The notes: generated from the letters alone by a model not told the origin. DNA of 13,637 nt from GCA-002841655 sp964446775 (GCA_964446775.1 CAYURA010000025.1:1-13637); one strand, 5' to 3'; counted from the stretch's first letter, positions 6,891-13,504 are shown. A program made the numbers and translations.

Positions 6891-8129
6891 ATGAATAGTA
6901 ATATATTATCAATACAAGATCCGGAAATTGAAGAAATTATTAAACAAGAAGATAGTCGCCAAGAAAATGAACTGGAGTTAATAGCTTCAGAAAATTATGC
7001 ATCATCAGCTGTGCGATCTGTGCTTGCTTCGGTTTTAGGAAATAAATATAGCGAAGGTTATCCTGGTAAACGCTATTATGGCGGCAATCAAAATATTGAT
7101 GAATTAGAATTATTAGCAATTTCTAGGGCTAAAGAATTATTTGAAGCCGAACATGTAAATGTTCAGCCATTGTCAGGCTCTCCAGCTAATGCAGCTGTTT
7201 ATATGGCTTTCTTAGAGCCTGGTGATAAAGTCCTGGGTTTACGCCTTGATCATGGTGGACACCTTTCACATGGGCACAAGGTTAATTTTTCTGGCCGTTT
7301 GTATGACTTCATTCAATATGAGGTTGACGCTGAGACCGGTTTGATTAACATGGAGGAAGTTCGGAAAATTGCTTTAAAAGAAAAGCCAAAAATGATTGTT
7401 GCTGGATTTAGTGCCTATTCTCGAGAGATTGATTGGCAGGCATTCCAAGATATTGCTACTGAGGTTGGGGCGATTAGTTTTGCTGACATTGCCCATGTAG
7501 CCGGTCTTATTGCCGCTAAGCAAATAAAGAATCCGGTGCCAATTTTTGATGTCGTTAGCACCACTACCCATAAAACCTTACGTGGTCCTAGAGGGGCAAT
7601 AATAATGTGTAAGGAAAAATATGCTAAACAGATAGATCGGGCTGTTTTCCCTGGAATGCAAGGTGGTCCCCATAATAATATGACCGCTGCTAAAGCAGTA
7701 GCTTTTGGAGAGGCTTTACTACCAGAATTTAAAAGCTACTCACAACAGGTGATAAAAAATGCTCAAAAATTAGCTGAACTGCTGATAGAAAGAGGTTATA
7801 AAATTGTTTCAGGTGGAACTGATAACCATCTTTTGGTAATAGATTTATCACCACGGGGATTGAGTGGGAAAGAAGCTGAACAAACTTTAGAAAAAGTAGG
7901 TATTTCCGTCTCTCGTTCTACCATTCCTAATGACCCTAAGCCCCCAATGAATCCCTCAGGTTTGAGAATAGGGAGTGCTGCTATTACTACTAGGGGTATG
8001 AAGGAAGAGGAAATGATCATCATTGTCGATCTAATAGATGAGGCTATAGATTCAAAGGACAATGATGATGCTTTAAAAATTATTAAAACTAAAGTTGAAA
8101 AATTTTGTTTACGCTTCCCTGTTTACTAA
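6891..8129 (+). CDS. glyA: serine hydroxymethyltransferase
   Basis: This is a PLP enzyme that converts serine and tetrahydrofolate to glycine and 5,10-methylene-THF in the cytosol. From ATG 6891 it is 412 residues, the usual bacterial length. Visible motifs are IASENY (31-36), YPGKRYYGG (57-65), SGSPAN (95-100; many bacteria have SGSQAN) and DHGGHLSHG (120-128). The PLP-binding aspartate lies in ADIAHVAGL (198-206). The Schiff-base lysine is K228 in STTTHKTLRGPRG, followed by GGPHNN (258-263). An upstream in-frame TTG at 6855 is rejected as the start because it is itself the -35 hexamer and adds 12 residues unlike the family. folD follows after 10 nt, so methylene-THF production and its next step are co-expressed. 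GlyA leads an operon of folD, recQ, a methyltransferase and a broken SMR gene. Confidence 0.96.
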   Translation: MNSNILSIQDPEIEEIIKQEDSRQENELELIASENYASSAVRSVLASVLGNKYSEGYPGKRYYGGNQNIDELELLAISRAKELFEAEHVNVQPLSGSPANAAVYMAFLEPGDKVLGLRLDHGGHLSHGHKVNFSGRLYDFIQYEVDAETGLINMEEVRKIALKEKPKMIVAGFSAYSREIDWQAFQDIATEVGAISFADIAHVAGLIAAKQIKNPVPIFDVVSTTTHKTLRGPRGAIIMCKEKYAKQIDRAVFPGMQGGPHNNMTAAKAVAFGEALLPEFKSYSQQVIKNAQKLAELLIERGYKIVSGGTDNHLLVIDLSPRGLSGKEAEQTLEKVGISVSRSTIPNDPKPPMNPSGLRIGSAAITTRGMKEEEMIIIVDLIDEAIDSKDNDDALKIIKTKVEKFCLRFPVY

Positions 8130-8139
8130 TCCTAAATTT

Positions 8140-8931
8140 ATGTATCAAATAATTGATGGTCGAGCCATTGCTGAAAAAGTTAAAGATAAGATAGTTAAAG
8201 AAATAGTGACTTTAAAAAAAAATAGGCCTAACTTAGCTATAGTTTTAATTGGTGATCGGGAAGACTCAGAACTTTATGTTTCTTTAAAAGAAAAAGAAGC
8301 TAAAAAATTAGGAGTCGATACTCATCTATATAGATTTGATAGAAAGACTGAAGAAAGTGAAATTATTGAAGCGCTTAAGTTTTTAAATCAAGATGACTTA
8401 ATCGACGGCATCTTAGTGCAGTTACCGCTGCCTGATAAATTTGATACTGATAAAATAATTAATAGTATTAAGCCAGAAAAGGATGTTGATGGATTTCATC
8501 CACATTGCCCTGATTATATTATCTCACCAGTACTTGCATCAATTAAAGCTTGTTTGCAAGAAATTGATAATAAAGCAGATGGTCGCAGCGCTTGTATTTT
8601 TTATAATTCAAAAATATTTGGCAAAGGCGTAGAGCAAATATTAATAGCTGCAGGCTATAAAATTATTAGTAGTGACAAGTCCAAGGAGGCTGACTTAATT
8701 ATTAGCGCTCTAGGTAAGCCAGAAATTATTAAAAAGGAACAAGTAAAGAAAGGAGCAGCAATTATTGATATTGGGATTACTAAACAAGCTAACAGAGTCT
8801 ATGGTGACGCTGATGCTCAAGATTTAAAAGATCATCTTTCGTATCTAACTCCAGTTCCAGGTGGAATTGGACCAATGACTATTGCTTTTTTATTTAAAAA
8901 TGTCTTAGAAATTTACAAGAGGCGCGCTTAA
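8140..8931 (+). CDS. folD: FolD-like methylene-THF dehydrogenase/cyclohydrolase, divergent cofactor site
   Basis: FolD normally oxidises 5,10-methylene-THF with NADP+ and hydrolyses the product to 10-formyl-THF. From ATG 8140 it is 263 residues, about 20 shorter than usual. The catalytic half is conserved: Y46 and K50 in YVSLKEK, VQLPLP (93-98), KDVDGFHP (114-121), and TPVPGGIGPMTIAFL (237-251). Two usual landmarks are changed. The CTPxG segment reads ISPVLAS (128-134). The Rossmann loop, usually G-[RA]-S-N-x-V-G-x-P, reads YNSKIFGKG (155-163). Altered nucleotide choice or weakened dehydrogenase activity is possible. An in-frame TTG at 8095, inside glyA, is rejected as the start because residues upstream of M are not FolD-like. 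It lies 10 nt after glyA and 8 nt before recQ. Confidence 0.88.
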   Translation: MYQIIDGRAIAEKVKDKIVKEIVTLKKNRPNLAIVLIGDREDSELYVSLKEKEAKKLGVDTHLYRFDRKTEESEIIEALKFLNQDDLIDGILVQLPLPDKFDTDKIINSIKPEKDVDGFHPHCPDYIISPVLASIKACLQEIDNKADGRSACIFYNSKIFGKGVEQILIAAGYKIISSDKSKEADLIISALGKPEIIKKEQVKKGAAIIDIGITKQANRVYGDADAQDLKDHLSYLTPVPGGIGPMTIAFLFKNVLEIYKRRA

Positions 8932-8939
8932 TTACAAAC

Positions 8940-10697
8940 ATGGATAAAAAGAAGAAACAACTAGTTGAGTTATTAAAGATCCATTTCAATTATGGGTCTT
9001 TTCGTCCTGGTCAAGAAAAAGCAATTGATGCTATTTTAGCGGGAAAAAATGTCCTAGCAGTTTTGCCTACAGGTGGGGGTAAGTCAATGATTTTTCAATT
9101 ACCAGCACTAATTTTAGAGGGGATAAGCATTGTCGTCTCGCCACTAATAGCTTTAATGAAAGATCAGGTTGATTCTTTGTCTTCTGTGGGCATTCCTGCT
9201 ACATTTATTAATTCTTCAATTTCTTTAAGTGAGACTAATACAAGATTGAAAGATGTGGCAAATGGAAGTTATCGTCTAGTGTATGTGGCCCCAGAAAGAT
9301 TCTATAATAAGTTTTTTTTAGAGCAATTAAAAGCTATTAAGGTGTCATTATTTGCGATTGATGAAGCTCATTGCATTAGTCAGTGGGGACATGATTTTAG
9401 ACCAAGTTACTTAAGGTTAAAAGAAGTGATTAAACTTTGTGGATCGCCTATAGTTGTTGCTTTAACCGCCACTGCTACACCTGAAGTGAGAGAAGATATT
9501 ATTAGGCAGCTGGCTTTAAATAATTATGAATCAGTAATTAGTGGCTTTGAGCGTCCAAATTTGCATTTTGCTGTAGTTCTAACTAATAATAGCAAGAAAT
9601 TAGAATATATCTTATCAGTGGCTCGTGAACAAGAGGACGGCTTTGGCATAATTTATGCTGGCACACGTTCTAAGGTTGATGAAATTGTAGAATTTTTATC
9701 AGATAATGGTATCCCAGCTTTAGCCTATCACGCAGGGATGGATAGTAATAGCCGTGAATGGGTACAAGAAAGATTTATGAAAGGAGAGGTTAAAATTGTA
9801 GTTGCTACTAATGCTTTTGGCTTGGGGATAAATAAAAAAGATATCCGGTTTGTTATCCATAACGATCTTCCTGGAACCGTTGAAGCATACTATCAGGAAG
9901 CTGGTAGGGCCGGAAGAGATGCTAAAGATAGTTATTGTATTTTATTTTACTCTCCTTCAGATAGATATTTACAAGAATTTTTTATTGCTGGTGATAATCC
10001 TAGTCCAGAATTAATTAAAGATGTGTATCGGTTTTTAATAGATGAATATGAATATAATCAAGAGGCAGATTCTTCAATTTTAATAACCTATTCAGAGTTA
10101 TCCAAAAGGTTAGCTGAGTCAGCTCCAGAAATGGCGATTGGTACAGCAATTAAGATTTTAGAAAAAGGAGCTTATGTTTCTCGACCAAATGAGCGAACCA
10201 CTAATTCATTTATAAAGTTAAGTAGTGATTGGGATGATTTATTTGCTGGAATAAGTAAGCGGGCGAAATCACAAAGAGAGATGGCTGAAAAGTTAAAAAT
10301 AAAATTTGGCTCTGAAATAGAGAGAGGTTGGCAATTTATTGCCGACGATCTTGCTATTATTTTACATGTAAAGAAAGAGGCATTAGTTAGAGTTGTTAAA
10401 AAATTAGCAGAACAAGACTTAATTAAATATAGACCACCATTTAAAGGAACTGAAATTAAAATATTAAAATTTGTTAATCCTGATAAACTATCATTAGATT
10501 TTAGTGTCTTAGAGGAAAAGTCTGAACGAGCCTATAATAAATTAAATGAAATGGAAAATTATGCTCATAGCTCTGATTGTCGTCAGAAACATATTTTAGA
10601 ATATTTTGGTGAAAAGAATGTAAAGAGATGTGGACACTGCGATAATTGTTTAAATCCGAAGAGAAAAGTAAAACATGAATATTTAGGAACTTATTAA
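8940..10697 (+). CDS. recQ: RecQ-family ATP-dependent DNA helicase, atypical C-terminal order
   Basis: RecQ is a 3'-5' DNA helicase acting in recombination and fork repair. The 585-residue protein has all helicase motifs: FRPGQ (21-25, motif 0), Walker A PTGGGKS (43-49), DEAH (141-144), TATATP (176-181), VVATNAFGLGIN (287-298) and QEAGRAGRD (319-327). In E. coli RecQ the zinc-binding cysteines come directly after the helicase core, before the winged helix. Here residues about 355-515 look like winged-helix material (TYSELSKRLAE, ILHVKKEALVRVVKKLAEQD). The four zinc cysteines come at the very end: C547, C564, C567 and C570 in CGHCDNC. No HRDC domain is present. It lies 8 nt after folD and 3 nt before the methyltransferase, so it sits in a metabolic and tRNA operon rather than with repair genes. 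Confidence 0.92.
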   Translation: MDKKKKQLVELLKIHFNYGSFRPGQEKAIDAILAGKNVLAVLPTGGGKSMIFQLPALILEGISIVVSPLIALMKDQVDSLSSVGIPATFINSSISLSETNTRLKDVANGSYRLVYVAPERFYNKFFLEQLKAIKVSLFAIDEAHCISQWGHDFRPSYLRLKEVIKLCGSPIVVALTATATPEVREDIIRQLALNNYESVISGFERPNLHFAVVLTNNSKKLEYILSVAREQEDGFGIIYAGTRSKVDEIVEFLSDNGIPALAYHAGMDSNSREWVQERFMKGEVKIVVATNAFGLGINKKDIRFVIHNDLPGTVEAYYQEAGRAGRDAKDSYCILFYSPSDRYLQEFFIAGDNPSPELIKDVYRFLIDEYEYNQEADSSILITYSELSKRLAESAPEMAIGTAIKILEKGAYVSRPNERTTNSFIKLSSDWDDLFAGISKRAKSQREMAEKLKIKFGSEIERGWQFIADDLAIILHVKKEALVRVVKKLAEQDLIKYRPPFKGTEIKILKFVNPDKLSLDFSVLEEKSERAYNKLNEMENYAHSSDCRQKHILEYFGEKNVKRCGHCDNCLNPKRKVKHEYLGTY

Positions 10698-10700
10698 TTT

Positions 10701-11396
10701 ATGAAAGAAAAGCAAATACAAGAATTAAATGAAATTGTAAAACGATCTTATGATTTAACAGCTGATCACTTCAATGCTACTCGTAGCAAAATGGCAGCTG
10801 CAGATTTTCTTTGGGCAGCAGAAAGAATTAATAGTAATGATAAAGTCTTAGATGCTGCTTGTGGTAATGGTAGATTATTAGACTATGTTGATATTTCTGC
10901 CGATAGTTATTTAGGAATTGATGCTAATGACAGATTAATTAAAATAGCCAAGGCTAATTACCCTAAGTATAATTTTCACTGTTTAAATCTCGAAGCTGTC
11001 ACTAGTCTTAAAGAAAGAAAATTTACTCGGATTTTTTGCTCAGCCGCTATCATTCATATACCTGGGGAAGCTGAGAGACTAAAATTGTTAAAAGATTTTC
11101 AGATGATATCATCGGCCGAGGCCAAGTTAATTATTAGCGCCTGGAAGATGACTGGCAAATACTATTATAAGTTAAAGTTGAAAAGTATTGTTACTAGTAT
11201 TTTTAGATTTAAATTTAAAACCTGGCGAGACCTGGTTTTTCCCTGGCTTGATCAGGATGGTAATAAATTAGGACTAAGATATTATCACCTTTTTTCTCTA
11301 AGCGGTCTAAAAAAGGAGTTAATGGCAGCTAATTGGCAGATAGAGGAAACATTAAATGATCGGCACAACTTTTGGTTTGTGGCGGTAAAAAAATAA
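10701..11396 (+). CDS. Trm9/ALKBH8-like SAM-dependent methyltransferase (candidate tRNA wobble cm5U methyltransferase)
   Basis: This is a class I SAM methyltransferase of 231 residues. The SAM-binding loop is VLDAACGNGRLL (49-60), followed by the acidic ribose-binding strand GIDAND (72-77) and SAAIIHIP (114-121). Beyond the generic fold it carries features of the Trm9/ALKBH8 family, which methylates cm5U34 of tRNA to mcm5U. These are an N-terminal Y-[DE]-x-x-A-x-H-F-x-x-T-R block (here YDLTADHFNATR, 17-28), an S/V-W step (ISAW, 145-148), a FPW motif (180-182), RYYHLF (193-198), and a C-terminal NFWFVAVKK (223-231) like the family's NWWVVxRK. I therefore prefer tRNA modification over a generic assignment, with the substrate unproven. 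Yeast Trm9 needs Trm112; no such gene is seen here. It starts 3 nt after recQ. The candidate AGGA is 12 nt from the ATG, too far for a good Shine-Dalgarno site. Confidence 0.75.
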   Translation: MKEKQIQELNEIVKRSYDLTADHFNATRSKMAAADFLWAAERINSNDKVLDAACGNGRLLDYVDISADSYLGIDANDRLIKIAKANYPKYNFHCLNLEAVTSLKERKFTRIFCSAAIIHIPGEAERLKLLKDFQMISSAEAKLIISAWKMTGKYYYKLKLKSIVTSIFRFKFKTWRDLVFPWLDQDGNKLGLRYYHLFSLSGLKKELMAANWQIEETLNDRHNFWFVAVKK

Positions 11397-11407
11397 CTTT
11401 TAACCTT

Positions 11408-11728
11408 ATGGCAAAGTGGATGGTGTTTGTGAGTTAATTAGTATTTTTCGAAGCACTGGCTGATATTTTTGCGAAAAACTGGTCTTTAAGTAGACATTGG
11501 TACTTAGCTGCTATTAGCCTTTTAATTTACTTAACAGCTAATTCTTTTTGGTTAGTCGCGTTAAAAAATGGTTCTGGCTTGGGACGAGGAGCAATAGTGT
11601 TTTCTCTTTTTTCAGCCATTATTGCAGTCCTGTTAAGTGTGTTTATATATCATGAGTCATTTAGTCGCTTACAAGCCCTAGGTCTAGTCATGGGTATTTT
11701 GGTATTATTTTTCATATTTTGGGAATAA
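11408..11728 (+). pseudogene. SMR-type small multidrug/metabolite transporter gene with in-frame TAA at codon 10
   Basis: Starting at ATG 11408 the frame reads MAKWMVFVS, then TAA (11435-11437). It then continues open in the same frame for 96 more codons, from LVFFEALADIFAKNW to FFIFWE, with a normal TAA at 11726-11728. The 106-codon total is the usual size of a small multidrug resistance protein. It has four hydrophobic segments (about 4-21, 31-52, 61-81 and 87-104) and a membrane-embedded glutamate at codon 15, matching EmrE E14. The ALKNGSGLGRGA loop (51-62) and YHESFS (81-86) also fit. One base change (TTA to TAA) would explain the stop. No ATG lies between the stop and codon 95, so a downstream restart would give only a fragment. 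It follows the methyltransferase by 11 nt. Alternatives are a sequencing or assembly error, or a strain polymorphism. TAA is the genuine stop of neighbouring genes, so recoding is unlikely. Confidence 0.75.
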
Positions 11729-11740
11729 TATTCTAGTTAC

Positions 11741-11768
11741 TTGACACCCCCAGGGGGTATGTTAGAAT
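11741..11768 (+). promoter_or_regulatory. promoter with embedded CsoR-type operator
   Basis: A perfect -35 TTGACA (11741-11746), a 16-nt spacer and extended -10 TGTTAGAAT (11760-11768) precede the CsoR-like gene. The spacer holds the palindrome ACCCCCAGGGGGT (11746-11758), the G-tract/C-tract dyad typical of CsoR/RcnR/CstR operators. It is the most GC-rich spot in the intergenic DNA. Binding there would block RNA polymerase, so autoregulation is the natural reading. Confidence 0.85.
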
Positions 11769-11796
11769 AGAGAGTAATATCGGTAAATATATAAAT

Positions 11797-12039
11797 ATGA
11801 AAACCCCTGAACAAAGAATTAATAATATCATTGGACAATTAGAGGGTGTTAAGAAAATGATGGCTAATAAAAAAGATTGTCTTTTGGTTTTAATTCAGAT
11901 GAAAGCCCTTAAGTCAGCTATTTCTTCTCTGAGTATTCAGATATTAAGTAATGAATTAGACTCATGTTTAGATAAAAAAATTGCACCGATTAAGAAAATT
12001 AAAATTGAAACTATTTTAAAAGAATTAGTTAAACAATAA
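11797..12039 (+). CDS. CsoR/FrmR/RcnR-family repressor, CstR-like cysteine pair
   Basis: This is an all-helical DNA-binding repressor of the CsoR/RcnR family (DUF156), 80 residues, slightly short. The N-terminal RINNIIGQLEGVKKMM (7-22) is the family hallmark. C28 and C57 are 29 residues apart, exactly the spacing of the two cysteines of M. tuberculosis CsoR (C36, C65) and of S. aureus CstR (C31, C60). The histidine that completes the copper site in CsoR (four residues before the second cysteine) is Glu53 here. By family knowledge this favours a thiol or persulfide sensor of CstR type over a copper sensor, though other ligands cannot be excluded. Its promoter carries a matching operator. A thioredoxin follows after 54 nt. 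The ATG at 11797 lacks a Shine-Dalgarno site. Confidence 0.88.
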   Translation: MKTPEQRINNIIGQLEGVKKMMANKKDCLLVLIQMKALKSAISSLSIQILSNELDSCLDKKIAPIKKIKIETILKELVKQ

Positions 12040-12066
12040 GTTATAATAAAAAACTAAATTAATTAC

Positions 12067-12084
12067 ACAAGCATTTAAGCTTGT
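12067..12084. repeat. 6-bp inverted repeat before the thioredoxin gene
   Basis: ACAAGC (12067-12072) and GCTTGT (12079-12084) flank the 6-nt ATTTAA, ten bases before the ATG at 12094. There is no T-run, so it is not a terminator. It may be a small operator or an mRNA hairpin near the thioredoxin start. A possible -10 TAATAC (12084-12089) overlaps its edge. Confidence 0.35.
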
Positions 12085-12093
12085 AATACATTT

Positions 12094-12423
12094 ATGAGTA
12101 AAGTATTAGACATTTTAAAAAAAGACTTTGAAACAGAGGTTTTAAAAAGTGAATTGCCAGTCTTGGTTGATTTTTGGGCACCTTGGTGCATGCCTTGTCG
12201 CATGATGGCGCCAATCTTAGATGAGTTAGCTGATGCTCTTGATGGTAAATTTAAGATTGTGAAGATTGACACTGAGAATCCAGAAAATCAAGATTTAGCA
12301 GTTCAGTATCAAATTCAGAGCATTCCTAACATGAAGCTTTTTAAGGGAGGACAAGTAATAACTGAGTTTGTTGGTATGCGGAGCAAGGATGATTTAAAAA
12401 GTAGTTTAGAAAAATATCTATAA
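12094..12423 (+). CDS. trxA: thioredoxin
   Basis: This is a single-domain thioredoxin of 109 residues, the standard length, without a signal peptide and so cytoplasmic. It reduces protein disulfides and can also reduce persulfides. The active site is WCMPC (31-35; C32 and C35), with Met in place of the usual Gly of CGPC. The preceding VDFWAP (25-30), the buried aspartate region and the cis-proline loop SIPN (76-79; commonly IPT) are in place. The KLFKGGQVITEFVG strand pair (81-94) is typical. It lies 54 nt after the CsoR-like repressor with no terminator between them, so it is probably in the same regulon. A weak promoter of its own is possible. A bidirectional terminator follows. Confidence 0.93.
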   Translation: MSKVLDILKKDFETEVLKSELPVLVDFWAPWCMPCRMMAPILDELADALDGKFKIVKIDTENPENQDLAVQYQIQSIPNMKLFKGGQVITEFVGMRSKDDLKSSLEKYL

Positions 12424-12440
12424 ATAGAAAACATGTTTTA

Positions 12441-12476
12441 AAAAAAGAGTCTCAAATTACTGAGACTCTTTTTTTT
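12441..12476. terminator. bidirectional intrinsic terminator
   Basis: GAGTCTCA (12447-12454) pairs with TGAGACTC (12461-12468) around a 6-nt loop. The stem is extended by an A-run before it and an 8-nt T-run after it. It sits between the convergent thioredoxin (+) and DsbA-like (-) genes and can stop transcription from both sides. Confidence 0.9.
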
Positions 12477-12493
12477 CATTTTTATTTTATTTA

Positions 12494-13495
12494 TTACAAG
12501 CAAGAAGCATCTGTTGAGCCAACGCTAAAGTCGAATCCGAACCCTGTTGTTGGTGATTGGCTATTTAATTGTTCATTACATTCTTCTGGCGCATTGTTAA
12601 AGGCGGCGCAAATAGTTCTTAGCAAACTAGCGGAATCACGCCCACTACTTACAGTTGTTTCGTTAATGACTAAGGTAGGTGAACCGCCAACGCCATATTT
12701 AGCATTAGCTTCTTTTTGTACATTAAAACTTGGAAAACTACCTTTCCAGTCAACCTTATTAGTATAGTTTTCAGTTATTTTAAATTCTTTATCAGTGTCA
12801 GCCACACAATTTTTAATTTTCTTTTCATTGGTATTTTTACTTAAGCAATTAGCTTGATTACCCGCTTCTAGGAAACAACTGAGATAAGCAGTTAATTTTT
12901 CTGGTTGTTCTTTTTGAACACAATATTGAATCAAGTTTTCATCAATTTCTTTTTTATCATGCATAGCATAATCATTGAAATTTAAAGTAAAATCAATTTT
13001 ATTACCTAAAAGTTCAAGTACTGGTAATAGCCCTTTTTCCATTTGGGTGCCGAAGGGACAGTAACTCATAACAAATAGTTCAACTTTTGGTTTATCTGAC
13101 TTAGAAACAATAGGGGTAGCCTTGTTATTATCTTCGGCATTAACTTGGTTATCCTGTTTTATTGCTTCTATCTCTAAAGCTGTTGGAAAGAATAGTTCGC
13201 CGTCCTTAGTGATGTATGATTCTACTGGCTCCTCGTAACCAATATCAATTATCATTTTATATAGATCATATTCTTCACTAATTTCTAGAACCTTAGCTGG
13301 GCTACCACTAGGCATAAGTTCAGTATTAATAAAAGACTCAGCCTTAGCGAGTGCCTCAGGTGCGCTTAGCTGATTAGTTGTTTGTTGCTTAGACCAAACC
13401 ATGCCAGCTATAATGCCGACAATAATAATAACAGCTGCTATCCCAAGCTTTGCTAAATTATTATTTTTACTTAAGGCTTTTTTCATTTTATCCAT
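12494..13495 (-). CDS. membrane-anchored DsbA-like thioredoxin-fold protein
   Basis: The 333-residue protein has a short basic cytoplasmic tail and one membrane helix (about 17-34), so the rest should lie outside the membrane. Residues about 44-112 form a separate small domain containing VESYITKDGELFFPTALEIE (91-110) that I cannot name. After a polar linker (112-135) comes a thioredoxin-fold domain (about 136-310). It starts with the strand KVELFVMSYCPFGTQME, has an all-helical insertion, and ends with the cis-proline loop YGVGGSPTLVIN (267-278). Where DsbA has CxxC, this has CPFG (146-149), so the redox centre has one cysteine. Seven other cysteines (192, 207, 217, 230, 296, 306, 332) could pair as structural disulfides or assist catalysis. 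The tail from about 308 is Ser/Gly-rich and ends near a cysteine. Isomerase, reductase or a binding role are all possible. ATG 13495 was chosen; M4 is an alternative. Confidence 0.82.
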   Translation of the reverse strand: MDKMKKALSKNNNLAKLGIAAVIIIVGIIAGMVWSKQQTTNQLSAPEALAKAESFINTELMPSGSPAKVLEISEEYDLYKMIIDIGYEEPVESYITKDGELFFPTALEIEAIKQDNQVNAEDNNKATPIVSKSDKPKVELFVMSYCPFGTQMEKGLLPVLELLGNKIDFTLNFNDYAMHDKKEIDENLIQYCVQKEQPEKLTAYLSCFLEAGNQANCLSKNTNEKKIKNCVADTDKEFKITENYTNKVDWKGSFPSFNVQKEANAKYGVGGSPTLVINETTVSSGRDSASLLRTICAAFNNAPEECNEQLNSQSPTTGFGFDFSVGSTDASCL

Positions 13496-13504
13496 ATTAT
13501 TTTT

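Noticed and set aside
8095..8139. TTG at 8095 as the start of folD, overlapping glyA
   Set aside because: The 15 extra residues come from an alternative frame of the glyA end and do not resemble FolD, which begins naturally at MYQIIDGRAIA (ATG 8140).
11435..11437. Stop-codon reassignment (TAA read as sense) to explain the intact SMR frame
   Set aside because: Twelve genes in the window end naturally at TAA, so TAA is the main stop here. A point mutation or assembly error is simpler.
11723..11733. Short palindrome GAATA-A-TATTC at the end of the SMR frame
   Set aside because: Five-base AT-rich arms without a T-run are expected by chance in this composition.
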